A stretch of 64,000 bases of DNA, taken from assembly GCA_039820405.1 (NCBI GenBank), contig JBCBQC010000008.1:1-64000 (forward strand), in the 5' to 3' direction. Below, piece by piece: positions 1 to 8,271 of the stretch. Source of the stretch: CALLVY01 sp937899855 (lineage in GTDB: Bacteria > Bacteroidota > Bacteroidia > Chitinophagales > Saprospiraceae). The notes under the pieces were generated by a model that ran no database searches, was not told the origin of the DNA, and saw only the letters and a list, made by a program, of their open reading frames with translations. Numbering within the stretch: the first letter of the stretch is position 1; the number at the start of each line of letters is the position of its first letter. A program made the translations under genes and the position numbers.

Positions 1-326
1 TTATTTTATCATTATTTTACACTTTTCGTGGACATTTTTGAACAGAAACAAAATATGAAGCATATTTTTTATAAAATATTGATAGTCAGCACTGTAAGTA
101 AAAATGCCCTGCCATAGCTTGTGATAATGGTGGGGGTACGCCATGACTTTTTGTTATTTTTTCTGGCTTTTATTCCTGTACTATTGTACATCAGCCGAAA
201 TGGTTCTGATCCCCAGACTTAGAGAAAGTTACCACAACAGCTTTGAGAAATCTACACACCACCACTTTAATCCCGCTCGATCGCGAGTTGAGTGGATTGG
301 CAATTGAATAGCACTCGCTTAAAGAT

Positions 327-349
327 AAAAAATCAACCTCTCTAGTGAA
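327..349 (+). repeat. 23-nt direct repeat, copy 1
   Basis: This segment (six A residues followed by TCAACCTCTCTAGTGAA) is identical to 693-715. In both places it sits directly 5' of an intrinsic terminator and 3' of a weak GAGTG/CACTC-type hairpin. The flanking sequence is otherwise unrelated, so the segment itself appears to be conserved. Confidence 0.8.
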
Positions 350-354
350 AAAAT

Positions 355-384
355 GCCTGTTCGAAAGAGCAGGTGTTTTTTTTT
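355..384 (+). terminator. Intrinsic terminator of candidate RNA 1
   Basis: An 8-bp stem (GCCTGTTC at 355-362 with GAGCAGGT at 367-374, including two G-U pairs) has a GAAA loop and is followed by nine T residues at 376-384. Confidence 0.75.
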
Positions 385-692
385 ACAGCCCAGCCCTTTC
401 CGCTACCGCGGCTACATTGGGTGCTAATTAATTTTTAGTAATTTTCGCAAATGTTTGATTGTCAGTGCTTTAAAGAAATAAGGTATTTTTTAAAAGGGCT
501 GGCTATATTGGAGTAAAAGTATTACCTTTGTTAGGCGATCCTAGTATAAGTGTCCATACATTTGTTTTCAGATGAAAATTGTATCAACCATTTAATATTA
601 TATTTTCCAAATTTTCATAAAACACACGGACTACTTGTAAATGTAGAGTGGTAGCTACATAGCCACTCGTAGAGTTTAATTGGAAGGCTCTT

Positions 693-715
693 AAAAAATC
701 AACCTCTCTAGTGAA
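693..715 (+). repeat. 23-nt direct repeat, copy 2
   Basis: This is identical to 327-349 and holds the same position, immediately before the terminator hairpin. Confidence 0.8.
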
Positions 716-716
716 G

Positions 717-746
717 ATACCTGCCCCTGAGGGCAGGTATTTTTTG
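717..746 (+). terminator. Intrinsic terminator of candidate RNA 2
   Basis: A perfect 10-bp stem (ATACCTGCCC at 717-726 with GGGCAGGTAT at 731-740) has a CTGA loop and is followed by five T residues. It ends just before the stop codon of the converging Asp-box gene. Confidence 0.8.
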
Positions 747-755
747 TTGTTTACC

Positions 756-3700
756 CTAGGGCTCCTCCGGCGGTAGGGCGATCAGGTCGATTTGTTGCTC
801 CCTCACCAGCCGATTAAAGGCCGGTAAATCCCGTTGCTGGATCAGTGCCCAGCGTTCCAACTGTACCTCAATCAAAGCCTCCAGCTCCGCCTTGACCGCC
901 AGGGCCTGCGCGGTTGGGGGATAATCGCCAATACCGGTGAGGGAGTTGAGGTGACCCAATTTATTGGTCAGTTTGATGGGATAGTTGAGGGGGTCCTGAG
1001 GGCTGCGATTTTTGGTTTGGTACAATTGCTCCTCCACTGCCGTCATGCTGGAATCAATCGCCGCTGCCGCATCGGCGATCAATTGATCGCGTTCGCTCTT
1101 GCTCAGCCGGGTGGTGAATTGACGCAGTTGTCCGCGGATTTCTCGAATGTCGATGATGACCTGGTGGGCCTCGCTCATTTTGTCCCGAATGTCGCGGATA
1201 AAATCAAACTGGGCCTGGAAATCACTGGCCTCCGCCTTCGAACGGGGATCCGCCACAATCTCAAAGCGTTGTTCCTGAACTACACTGTCGACCATCAGAC
1301 GCACCTGATAATCGCCGGGAACGGCGCGTGGGCCCCGCAAACTGGCCCACCACAACACCATCCCCTCAAATTTTTTGGCCCCCGGATAACGCTTGTCCCA
1401 CAGACGCAAATTACTGCCTACCTCACAGTCCAACCGCTCGTCCTTTTCGGTGGCCTGGTTCGAATACGAGCGGATCAAATCACCATTGGTCTCGTGAAAA
1501 CTCAGTACCACCTCCGTGCTGTCCGTCAGTTCGGAAAGGTAGTAGTAGACCATCAGGTCACCGGGGTGATTGAGGCCCGCTCCGCGGGGATTTTTTTGCT
1601 GGCTGCCCCGCATGCGGTAGCTCGGCTGGGGCTGGTAAAGCCAAAAATCACGATCGGCCCAGTCGGTCCGTACCTGGTGTAGGGGAGTCAAATCATCGAT
1701 GATCCAGAGGCTGCGCCCCTGCGTGGCGGCGATGAGGTTATCGTTTTTGAGGACCAAATCCGTAATGGGGACAATGGGGAGGTTGAGCTGGAGCGGCTGC
1801 CAGTTGGCCCCGTTGTCGAAGGAGAGGTATACGCCATGCTCCGTACCGGCGTACAGCAGCCCTTCCCGCTGTGGGTCGGCACGAATGACGCGCGTAAAAT
1901 GCTCCGCCCCAATGCCGCGATCGATGCGGGTCCAGGTTTGGCCAAAATCGCGGGTGTAAAAAAGGTAGGGCTGAAAGTCGCCGAGCTTGTAGCGCGTAGC
2001 GGCCAGGTAGCAGCCGCCGTCGTGAAAGGGGTCGGCCTCGATGCTGTTGATTTGGGACCATTCGGGCAGGCTGGGTGGGCTTACGTTCTTCCACTGCTGC
2101 CCCCCATCGCGGCTAAGGTGGACCAAGCCATCATCCGAACCCACCCACAGCAGGTTCGGCACCCGGGGCGATTCCACGGCCGAAAAAATGGTACAATAGT
2201 ACTCCACCGAGGTATTATCCTGGGTGATCGGCCCCCCCGAAGACCGAAGCTTGGTGCTATCGTTGCGGGTCAGATCGGGACTGATGATGGTCCAGCTTTG
2301 CCCCTCGTCTTCGGAGACGTGGAGGTGATTGGAGGCTGCGTAGAGACGCTTGGGCTGGTGAGGGGAGAAAAAGATCGGAAAATTCCACTGGAAGCGGTAC
2401 CGCATGCCCTCCGCACCGTAACCCATGGGATTGTCGGGCCAAACGTTGATGGCTCGGTTAAATCCGGTACGGTGATCCATCCGGGTCAAAAATCCGCCGT
2501 AACTGCCACCGTATACAATTTCGTTGTCCAGGGGATCCACCGCAATGTGTGCGGATTCTCCTCCCGCGGTCGGTTCCCAATCGCGCTCCCCGATGCTGCC
2601 GCCATCACTGCGGTGCCGGATGCGGATGGTACTGTTGTCCTGCTGGGCGGCGTAGATGCGGTAGGGAAAGCTATCGTCGGTATTGACCCGGTAAAATTGG
2701 GCCGTTGGTTGGTTGTGGTAGGTCGACCAGGTCTCGCCACCGTCGTAGGTGACCTGAGCGCCTCCATCGTCGGCAATGACCATGCGCTGTGGATTTTCGG
2801 GGGCAATCCAGAGGTCGTGGTGGTCGGAATGGGGGGAGCGAAAGGACTTAAAGGTCTTGCCACCGTCTTTGGATTTGTGGTAGCGGACGTTGAGCACGTA
2901 CACCAGGTCTTCATCCTGAGGATCGGCGTAGATGCGGGTGTAGTACCAGGCTCGCTGTCGCAAACTGCGCTCCCCATTGATTTTTTTCCACTTTTGTCCA
3001 CCGTCCTCCGAGCGAAAAACTCCGCCCTCCGGGGCCTCGATGATGGCCCATACCCGTTGTGGATTTACGGGCGATACCGCAATGCCAGCAATTCCGATGG
3101 GGCCCTCGGGCAGGCCTTCGTGGTCCGTAATCTCGGTCCAGGTATCCCCACTATCGGTGCTCTTCCACAAGCCCGATCCTTCCCCACCACTCGACAGGCT
3201 GTGGGGCGTCCGTCTTACCCGCCAAGTGCTGGCGTAAAGGATACGTGGGTTGGTGGGGTCAAAGGTGAGGTCGATGGCACCGGCATCGGCATTGGCGTAG
3301 AGTATTTTTTCCCAGCTGGCACCACCGTCTTTACTGCGGTAAACGCCGCGCTCTTCCTGCGACTGGTAAAGGTTGCCCAATACCGCTACGTACACCAAAT
3401 TGGGGTCCTGGGGGTGGATGCGAATGCGGGAGATGTGCCGGGATTGGGGCAGGCCGATACTGGTCCAGGTGGCTCCCGCATCGACCGACTTCCACACGCC
3501 CGAACCCGAGGAGACGTTGCCCCGAACGGTCTGTTCGCCACCGCCGACGTAGATGACGTTGGGATCGGCTTCACTGACGGCGATGGCGCCGATGGAGCCC
3601 CCAAAATAGCCATCCGAGAGGACTTCCCAGGAACGCCCCCCGTCTTCGGTTTTCCAGACGCCGCCACCCGTAGCGCCAAAGTAATAGCGATTGGGTTGGT

Positions 3701-3905
3701 GGGGAACTCCCGCCACGGTGCAGGAGCGGCCGCCGCGGTAGGGGCCGATACAGCGCCATTGCATGGCGTCGTAGTACGATTCGGGGAAGGAGGGATGGGC
3801 TTCCACCTCCTGCGGAAGTCGTTTTTGGGCCCGTAAGTGGGTAGAAACGCTGCTTAGAAAAAGGCTGCAGAGGCCAAAAGTCAAAAGGGATACAAAACGA
3901 TTCAT
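756..3905 (-). CDS. Secreted Asp-box (BNR/VPS10-like) beta-propeller protein
   Basis: The product is about 1049 aa with an N-terminal signal peptide (MNRFVSLLTFG..., ending near LRAQ), so it is probably exported. About eleven Asp-box motifs of the form S/T-x-D-x-G-x-T-W run through roughly residues 80-760, for example TEDGGRSW, SKDGGASW, SEDEGQSW and TRDFGQTW. This is the pattern of VPS10/sortilin-like or sialidase-like propellers. The C-terminal third has an extended beta segment and then a helical region. No sialidase catalytic set was identified, so enzymatic activity should not be assumed; Bacteroidota carry many such proteins of unknown substrate. The frame is open further upstream, but ATG at 3905 begins a classical signal peptide and was chosen. 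No T9SS C-terminal signal was recognised. A perfect GGTGGGC/GCCCACC hairpin at 3972-3989 lies in the likely 5' leader. Confidence 0.8.
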   Translation of the reverse strand: MNRFVSLLTFGLCSLFLSSVSTHLRAQKRLPQEVEAHPSFPESYYDAMQWRCIGPYRGGRSCTVAGVPHQPNRYYFGATGGGVWKTEDGGRSWEVLSDGYFGGSIGAIAVSEADPNVIYVGGGEQTVRGNVSSGSGVWKSVDAGATWTSIGLPQSRHISRIRIHPQDPNLVYVAVLGNLYQSQEERGVYRSKDGGASWEKILYANADAGAIDLTFDPTNPRILYASTWRVRRTPHSLSSGGEGSGLWKSTDSGDTWTEITDHEGLPEGPIGIAGIAVSPVNPQRVWAIIEAPEGGVFRSEDGGQKWKKINGERSLRQRAWYYTRIYADPQDEDLVYVLNVRYHKSKDGGKTFKSFRSPHSDHHDLWIAPENPQRMVIADDGGAQVTYDGGETWSTYHNQPTAQFYRVNTDDSFPYRIYAAQQDNSTIRIRHRSDGGSIGERDWEPTAGGESAHIAVDPLDNEIVYGGSYGGFLTRMDHRTGFNRAINVWPDNPMGYGAEGMRYRFQWNFPIFFSPHQPKRLYAASNHLHVSEDEGQSWTIISPDLTRNDSTKLRSSGGPITQDNTSVEYYCTIFSAVESPRVPNLLWVGSDDGLVHLSRDGGQQWKNVSPPSLPEWSQINSIEADPFHDGGCYLAATRYKLGDFQPYLFYTRDFGQTWTRIDRGIGAEHFTRVIRADPQREGLLYAGTEHGVYLSFDNGANWQPLQLNLPIVPITDLVLKNDNLIAATQGRSLWIIDDLTPLHQVRTDWADRDFWLYQPQPSYRMRGSQQKNPRGAGLNHPGDLMVYYYLSELTDSTEVVLSFHETNGDLIRSYSNQATEKDERLDCEVGSNLRLWDKRYPGAKKFEGMVLWWASLRGPRAVPGDYQVRLMVDSVVQEQRFEIVADPRSKAEASDFQAQFDFIRDIRDKMSEAHQVIIDIREIRGQLRQFTTRLSKSERDQLIADAAAAIDSSMTAVEEQLYQTKNRSPQDPLNYPIKLTNKLGHLNSLTGIGDYPPTAQALAVKAELEALIEVQLERWALIQQRDLPAFNRLVREQQIDLIALPPEEP

Positions 3906-3997
3906 CAAATTGCAGTTATGGGTCAAGGAATAGGCCCGGGGAGCTACCCCGTTAGCGGCCGACGCGACAGCGGTGGGCCGGAGCCCACCTAGTCCCT

Positions 3998-4005
3998 TAA
4001 AGATA
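3998..4005 (-). promoter_or_regulatory. Possible -7 element for the Asp-box gene
   Basis: Read on the minus strand this is TATCTTTA, one base off TAnnTTTG. It would give a leader of about 85 nt containing the GGTGGGC hairpin. No convincing -33 element was found. Confidence 0.3.
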
Positions 4006-4064
4006 AGCTTACTTGCCCGGACTTTGGTCAGGAATTGGTTAGAAGTGGAAGGAAGTGATGGAAT

Positions 4065-4088
4065 GGGGGAGGGGGAGGCGGGCGGGGG
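4065..4088 (+). other. G-quadruplex motif
   Basis: Four G tracts of 5, 5, 3 and 5 bases are separated by loops of 1, 4 and 1 bases, which fits the canonical quadruplex rule. The motif lies about 160 bp upstream of the Asp-box start codon, on the strand that is the template for that gene. Confidence 0.55.
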
Positions 4089-4128
4089 TAGTTGCCCGAA
4101 AGAAAGGTATAGCTGGAACTGGGAAGAC

Positions 4129-4170
4129 AAAAAAAAGTCGTGTTCAACCAAGGGGGGGGAACACGACTTT
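4129..4170 (-). terminator. Strong minus-strand terminator with no clear gene
   Basis: A perfect 12-bp stem (AAAGTCGTGTTC at 4134-4145 with its complement at 4159-4170) has a 13-nt loop. On the minus strand it is followed by an eight-T run (A run 4129-4136). It would end transcription coming leftward from beyond 4171, where the only candidate is a doubtful 74-codon frame at 4219-4443 or a non-coding RNA. It also insulates the Asp-box gene. Confidence 0.7.
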
Positions 4171-4813
4171 CTTTAACAAATTATAATCCCATGAACATAT
4201 CCGAATTTGAGTAGGTACTCATCCTTTTGATTTTCCCTTTGTAACTAAGTACATTACAAGTATCCGAAGATATTCCTCCTCGGACAAGGACAAATCCGGG
4301 GCTTTGTGGGAGATAAAATTGGATTTTTTAGTGGTGAGTAGTCGTAAGCGACTGTAAGAGAGCGGATTGGAGGAGTGGTAAAGGAGTATTTGTGAAAAAA
4401 ATACAATATCGAAGTCGGTAAAATCTGCTCCAAAATGGGGCAAAAAAGACCGAAAAAAAGAAAAAATTCTTATTCCCTTCTACTATTGCACAAACTGTAC
4501 CGAATTTTTTGCCCACCAATTTTTTACTTTTCCAGCGTCTCGGTCTGCCTCCGATTGAGAAAAATCAGCTATCTTGAGGTACTAACTCACCAGAAGGAAC
4601 GTCCTTTGTCAATCTTGGAGAAAACACCCCGACCGACCGGTATCCCCCGTCCGTTCCATCCGCTTGCGCGGTCCCGCTTTTGATCTTTTACCCCGCTTGT
4701 CGTTTATTTCCCACATTTCCGAATGGCCAACACCGGTTAGCCCGTTTGACGGTGATTTGTTAAAAATTACTGATAATACTCCGTATTTCTTCTATCGTTC
4801 ATTTTCTAATTTG
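4171..4813. other. Intergenic stretch, AT-rich, no confident gene
   Basis: A minus-strand frame at 4219-4443 (74 codons, ending in a Lys/Gly-rich tail) lies just before the terminator at 4129-4170. Its first half has low-complexity codon use and it resembles nothing I recognise. A small GTCG/CGAC hairpin sits at about 4341-4352. Nothing else could be supported. Confidence 0.3.
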
Positions 4814-5037
4814 TATCTTTACGGTAGGATCAAACCCGACCTTCAGTGGTTTAATCCTACTCTTTGTCCCAGATCACAAGAAATAAAAGACTTAAGTTGT
4901 CTTGCCCGCCATCCCGAGCGAACTTGTTTATCCCACGTCCCCGTCCTTTGGGGACTCCATTCATTTCCCTTCACTCCTGTACCCAAAAAAACAAGTGTCA
5001 AAGCCAGTCCATACTGGTAGCTCCGGGATGGCTTTTT
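4814..5037 (+). ncRNA. Candidate structured RNA
   Basis: A -7-like element (TATCTTTA, 4814-4821) is followed within a few bases by a 12-bp inverted repeat with one mismatch: TAGGATCAAACC at 4825-4836 and GGTTTAATCCTA at 4848-4859, with an 11-nt loop. The stretch ends in a terminator-like hairpin (AAAGCCA at 5000-5006, TGGCTTT at 5029-5035, then T) that encloses a second small stem, CCAGT/ACTGG, at 5004-5017. No good reading frame was seen. It could be a free small RNA or an attenuated leader for the gene starting at 5069. The inverted repeat could also be a protein-binding site. Confidence 0.35.
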
Positions 5038-5068
5038 AGTTTCTTCTAATATTTCTTACCTTTCCCCA

Positions 5069-5656
5069 ATGGTCCCGCCGGATTCTTCACCCAGCTCCCT
5101 TTTCCTGCCCGTCTTCCTTACCTGGGAGGAAGCCCAAAAGCGCGCACGCGAACAATTGGTCGGCCGCGTGTTGGCGCACAAACAGCTCCAAGTCGTGGTC
5201 GAACAAGTTTTCGTTCACGCCGCCCAACAGAAAATCTGGATCCGTTTGCTGACCTCGGGTTCCTACCGCGGAGAAGTTCGTATCGGACTGCGTGCCTACT
5301 TCGATCCCCAGGCCTACGCCATCCACTTTCCCGAACCCAGCTTGGAGCTACACACCAAAAACCTCTTTCAAAAAGGCGCTGCCCTCCTGTTCAAAGGCAT
5401 GTTGCAGCATCAACTCGAAAAGGCCCTCGATGTTGACCTCCGCGAACGCCTGGAATACTTGACCCAACTGGCCAACCAACAACTGGATCCGCTCGAACCC
5501 CTGCCCGGTGTCCAACTCCGGGGTACGATCGCCACCTTCCAACTGCTGGAATTTCACTACGACGAACGGGGCCTACATCTCGCTCTGAGCGCTACCGGCC
5601 AACTGGCCCTCACCCTCGGCAATAGCTCGCCAGTGGCTGACGATGGTCCAACCTAA
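5069..5656 (+). CDS. DUF4403-like protein, short form
   Basis: The product is 195 aa with no signal peptide. The opening (LTWEEAQKRAREQL...) and the following beta-rich region resemble the C-terminal repeat of DUF4403 proteins, which are normally more than twice this length and exported. Here the unit stands alone. It may be a single-domain family member or the remnant of a longer gene, but no upstream part is visible in any frame of the preceding intergenic DNA. Function is unknown. The next gene runs convergently. Family assignment is from recognition of the motif pattern only. Confidence 0.5.
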   Translation: MVPPDSSPSSLFLPVFLTWEEAQKRAREQLVGRVLAHKQLQVVVEQVFVHAAQQKIWIRLLTSGSYRGEVRIGLRAYFDPQAYAIHFPEPSLELHTKNLFQKGAALLFKGMLQHQLEKALDVDLRERLEYLTQLANQQLDPLEPLPGVQLRGTIATFQLLEFHYDERGLHLALSATGQLALTLGNSSPVADDGPT

Positions 5657-5698
5657 AAAGCCTAAAAAGCCTAAAAAGATACCGTCCAAAGAAAACGA

Positions 5699-6121
5699 CT
5701 AAGCGTAAATACTGGTGTAGACCTCCTCCAGGTCAAAGCCCTCGGCTTCTTGGTGAATGAGGTAAATACACCCGTCAATGTCCTGGCCGCGGATTTTGGC
5801 GTACTGCATCTGAAATTCGGGATCGATGTCGAAGAAAAGTTGCATGATGTCTTGCGGGAAGTGAGAATCCCGGTGTTTGCCGAGTACAAAGGCGATGTAC
5901 TGGGTTTGGATACTGGTGGCACTGATGCAAAAGCTGCCCGGGCGGTGGAGCTTTTCGAAGGGGTTCTTATCGTTGATACACTCCGGGTGTCGACTGATGA
6001 TCGAACCCAGCTCGTTGAAGATGTCGACAAAGGGCTTAGGTGGGGGATTAAACATGGCCTCCTGGACCTGTGCGTAGGTAATCATGCGATTGGGATTGCT
6101 TTCTGCAAACACTGCTTGCAA
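5699..6121 (-). CDS. Hypothetical protein
   Basis: This is a small soluble protein of 140 aa, or 128 aa if it starts at the ATG at 6085 (MITYAQVQEAMFNPPP...). It has two Cys residues and no signal peptide or membrane segment. It lies downstream of, and in the same direction as, the lipoprotein and nhaD genes, separated by about 150 bp, and may be transcribed with them. Composition and codon use look coding, and the competing plus-strand frames look like shadows. I do not recognise a family. Confidence 0.55.
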   Translation of the reverse strand: MQAVFAESNPNRMITYAQVQEAMFNPPPKPFVDIFNELGSIISRHPECINDKNPFEKLHRPGSFCISATSIQTQYIAFVLGKHRDSHFPQDIMQLFFDIDPEFQMQYAKIRGQDIDGCIYLIHQEAEGFDLEEVYTSIYA

Positions 6122-6270
6122 TCATTGCGCCAATTGCCCCCGAGCTGGCCAAAAGTGAGGTGGCTTTCCACCGGAGGCTTGGATGTTTTGGTGGACGATT
6201 ACCTGGAAACCTTGAAGGAGGGGAAGAGGTCCCTCCCGCTGTGGAAGGGCGTACGCAGCGGGCGGCGGGC

Positions 6271-6654
6271 CTATTTTTTACGCAGGTGCAGTTGTTTTTC
6301 GACCCCGCGATCGTTCATCAAAAAGGTCAGCGAATCGGGGGTGAGTTGGGTGATTTTAACGGCCTTTTCAATGGCTTCTTCGGCGGTGGTGTCAGTGGTG
6401 TAGAGTAGGGGACCAACGGTGTAGTAGCGGCCGGACTCGCTGAGCCGGAGGGTACTCTGAAAGTGGTAACGCTCGTTGGGAAGGAATTCGAAATACACCC
6501 CTTCGAGATCGACCTCCACCGGCTCCCCACTTTCGACCAACTCGACGGCCTGCCACTGCCCGAGCAGTAATTTTTCATTGGTACCATCCTCGCAGGCCAA
6601 AAAACCAAGTGCGAGGAGCAGCAATGGGAAGGGGATACGATGGAACTTCAACAC
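6271..6654 (-). CDS. Small lipoprotein, lipocalin-like
   Basis: The product is about 127 aa. The start is GTG at 6654 (or TTG at 6651), giving a signal sequence rich in Leu and a lipobox LGFLAC, so it is probably lipid-anchored. The mature part (LLGQWQAVELVESGEP... GVYFEFLPNERYHFQSTL) has the G-x-W opening and alternating strands typical of small lipocalin-like proteins. It begins 8 bp after the nhaD stop codon and is therefore likely co-transcribed. A longer upstream frame overlaps nhaD and was rejected as a start. Function is unknown. Confidence 0.6.
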   Translation of the reverse strand: MLKFHRIPFPLLLLALGFLACEDGTNEKLLLGQWQAVELVESGEPVEVDLEGVYFEFLPNERYHFQSTLRLSESGRYYTVGPLLYTTDTTAEEAIEKAVKITQLTPDSLTFLMNDRGVEKQLHLRKK

Positions 6655-6662
6655 GGGGTAAT

Positions 6663-8003
6663 TTAGAAAAAGCTTTGTTGTAATACGTAAAAACCCGCTC
6701 CCGCCAGAAAGCCAATCATGGCCAGCCAGGAGACGTTCTTGAGGTACCAAATAAAGTCGATGCGCTCCATACCCATGGCGGCAACCCCCGCTGCCGAGCC
6801 GATGATGAGCATGCTGCCCCCCGTTCCGGCCGAATAAGCGATGAAGTGCCACAGGGCCGAATCCTCGGGATAGAGATCCATGGGGTACATCCCCATCGAG
6901 GCGGCGACCAGCGGAACATTATCGATGATGGCCGAGAGGTAACCCAAAACCAGGATGACGACGTTTTGGTTGGGAATGGCGTTTTGAAGCATTTCGGCCA
7001 AACTCATCAGTAGGCCCACTTTGTGGCCATTTTCCCCCATTACCGCCACCGACTCCAGGGCGGCAACGGCTACCAAAATACCCAGAAAGAAAAGGATACT
7101 CGACAATTCGATTCGCGAGAGGGCGGTGTGCGCGGAGTACAGGTGCTTGCGCTCCTCGTCAAAGTTCTCCTCGGGATGAATGTATTCCGAGACCAGCCAC
7201 ACAAAACCCAGCGAGAGCATCATCCCGACGTAGGGAGGCAGGTGGGTGATGGATTTGAAAATGGGAACAAAGATCAAGGCACCCACCCCCACAAAAAGCA
7301 TGGTGCGGCTGCTGAGGAGTCTTTCCTGCTGGACTTCGGAGTCAAAATCCATCCCGCTCGGCGTGATGTTGCCCCGAAAGGCCTTGGTAAAGGAGGCGAT
7401 CACGGTCGGAACGATGATACAGATGATGGAAGGAATCACCAGGTTGGTGACCAGGCCAACGGTACTCACTTTCTTGCCGATCCAAAGCATGGTGGTCGTC
7501 ACGTCACCAATGGGCGACCAAGCCCCCCCCGCATTGGCGCCAATGACGGCCATACTGACGAACCACAGCCGCTCCTCCTTGTCGGGGACCAAGCGCCGTA
7601 GCAAGGAAACCAGTACGATGGTGGAGGCCAGATTGTCGAGGGTGGCCGAGAGGAAAAAGGCCAGGATGACGATCAACCAGAGCATGGTCGACTTTTTGGT
7701 GGTACGGATGCGGTTGGTGATGACCGAAAAACCACGGTGGAGATCCACCAATTCGACGATGGTCATGGCGCCGATCAGGAAAAAGAGAATTTCTGCCACT
7801 TTTCCGATGTGGTGGAGCAGTACCTCTTCAAAAGGTGCCAGGTGGTGGGTGGCGTCTACCGTTTCGAGGTGCCCTAGGGAAATGAGTGCCCAGCACAGCG
7901 AGCCCATGATGAGGGCGGGGACGGTCTTATCCAACTTGAGGGGGTGTTCGAATACGATAGCAACGTAACCAATGATAAAGGTGAGAACGATTCCAGTGAG
8001 CAT
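6663..8003 (-). CDS. nhaD: NhaD-type Na+/H+ antiporter
   Basis: The product is a membrane protein of 446 aa with about 12 hydrophobic segments that exchanges Na+ (or Li+) for H+ and helps with salt and alkali tolerance. Family hallmarks include the ATLDNLASTIVLV and GANAGGAWSPIGDVTTTMLWI segments in the middle and a second polar/helix pair near the C terminus (SAIIDNVPLVAASM, AGTGGSMLIIGSAAG). The open frame extends upstream to 8219, but those residues are not membrane-like, and ATG at 8003 (MLTGIVLTFIIGYV) is the natural start. It heads a likely operon with the small lipoprotein. Confidence 0.9.
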   Translation of the reverse strand: MLTGIVLTFIIGYVAIVFEHPLKLDKTVPALIMGSLCWALISLGHLETVDATHHLAPFEEVLLHHIGKVAEILFFLIGAMTIVELVDLHRGFSVITNRIRTTKKSTMLWLIVILAFFLSATLDNLASTIVLVSLLRRLVPDKEERLWFVSMAVIGANAGGAWSPIGDVTTTMLWIGKKVSTVGLVTNLVIPSIICIIVPTVIASFTKAFRGNITPSGMDFDSEVQQERLLSSRTMLFVGVGALIFVPIFKSITHLPPYVGMMLSLGFVWLVSEYIHPEENFDEERKHLYSAHTALSRIELSSILFFLGILVAVAALESVAVMGENGHKVGLLMSLAEMLQNAIPNQNVVILVLGYLSAIIDNVPLVAASMGMYPMDLYPEDSALWHFIAYSAGTGGSMLIIGSAAGVAAMGMERIDFIWYLKNVSWLAMIGFLAGAGFYVLQQSFF

Positions 8004-8238
8004 GGAGGGAGCTGTAACAGCTAGTTTTGTAGCCCTTGGGGGCGTGACAGAGTATGAATGTTCGGCACCAGCAAAAATAAAATTAAATCTAAGATTTACC
8101 GGAGCGATACCCATTTTTTTGCCGCTCGCTCTAAACTTTTCCAGGGAGCGCCCACAAAATATCCCGCACTCGGATGATTCCCGGCGCGGGCCCCTTTTAA
8201 TTGCTTCACAAAAGCGCACATTTTTGATCTTTTCCTAG

Positions 8239-8246
8239 TATTTTTG
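8239..8246 (+). promoter_or_regulatory. -7 element of the dusB operon
   Basis: TATTTTTG matches TAnnTTTG exactly and lies 26 nt before the dusB start codon. The -33 partner is unclear; a TTTG at 8223-8226 is closer than usual. Confidence 0.45.
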
Positions 8247-8271
8247 TGGAAATTATCCGTACAGATTACAC

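Larger units (their letters stand above)
187..384 (+). ncRNA. Candidate small RNA 1
   Basis: This is a gene-free, AT-rich stretch ending in an intrinsic terminator. A possible promoter lies just upstream: TTTG at 150-153 and TACTATTG at 179-186, one base off the Bacteroidota -7 consensus TAnnTTTG. Toward the 3' end there is a weak hairpin with GAGTG/CACTC arms (about 289-316), an A-rich spacer, and the 23-nt segment at 327-349 that recurs in a second unit 366 nt downstream. No open reading frame of note is present. The ends are inferred from the promoter-like and terminator sequences. It could instead be the 3' part of a transcript starting before the window. Confidence 0.35.
571..746 (+). 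ncRNA. Candidate small RNA 2
   Basis: This is the second unit of the tandem pair. A perfect Bacteroidota -7 element (TACATTTG, 557-564) lies at its start, with TTTG at 527-530 upstream. The spacing of about 26 nt is longer than usual but close to that of unit 1. Inside are a GAGTGG/CCACTC hairpin near 646-668, the identical 23-nt segment at 693-715, and a perfect terminator. No protein-coding frame is evident. The predicted transcript is about 175 nt, similar to unit 1, although the 5' halves are not alike. Confidence 0.4.

Noticed and set aside
187..746. 6S RNA as the identity of the tandem units
   Set aside because: Length is similar, but I could not fold the ends into the long closing stem and central bubble expected of 6S RNA.
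1836..3836. Long plus-strand open frame of 666 codons opposite the Asp-box gene
   Set aside because: It mirrors the codon pattern of the real minus-strand gene, lacks any domain and has no promoter; GC-rich genes often leave such antisense frames.
4219..4443. Minus-strand 74-codon frame
   Set aside because: A terminator follows it, which is suggestive, but its sequence resembles no protein and half is low-complexity; it is noted within the intergenic entry and not called as a gene.
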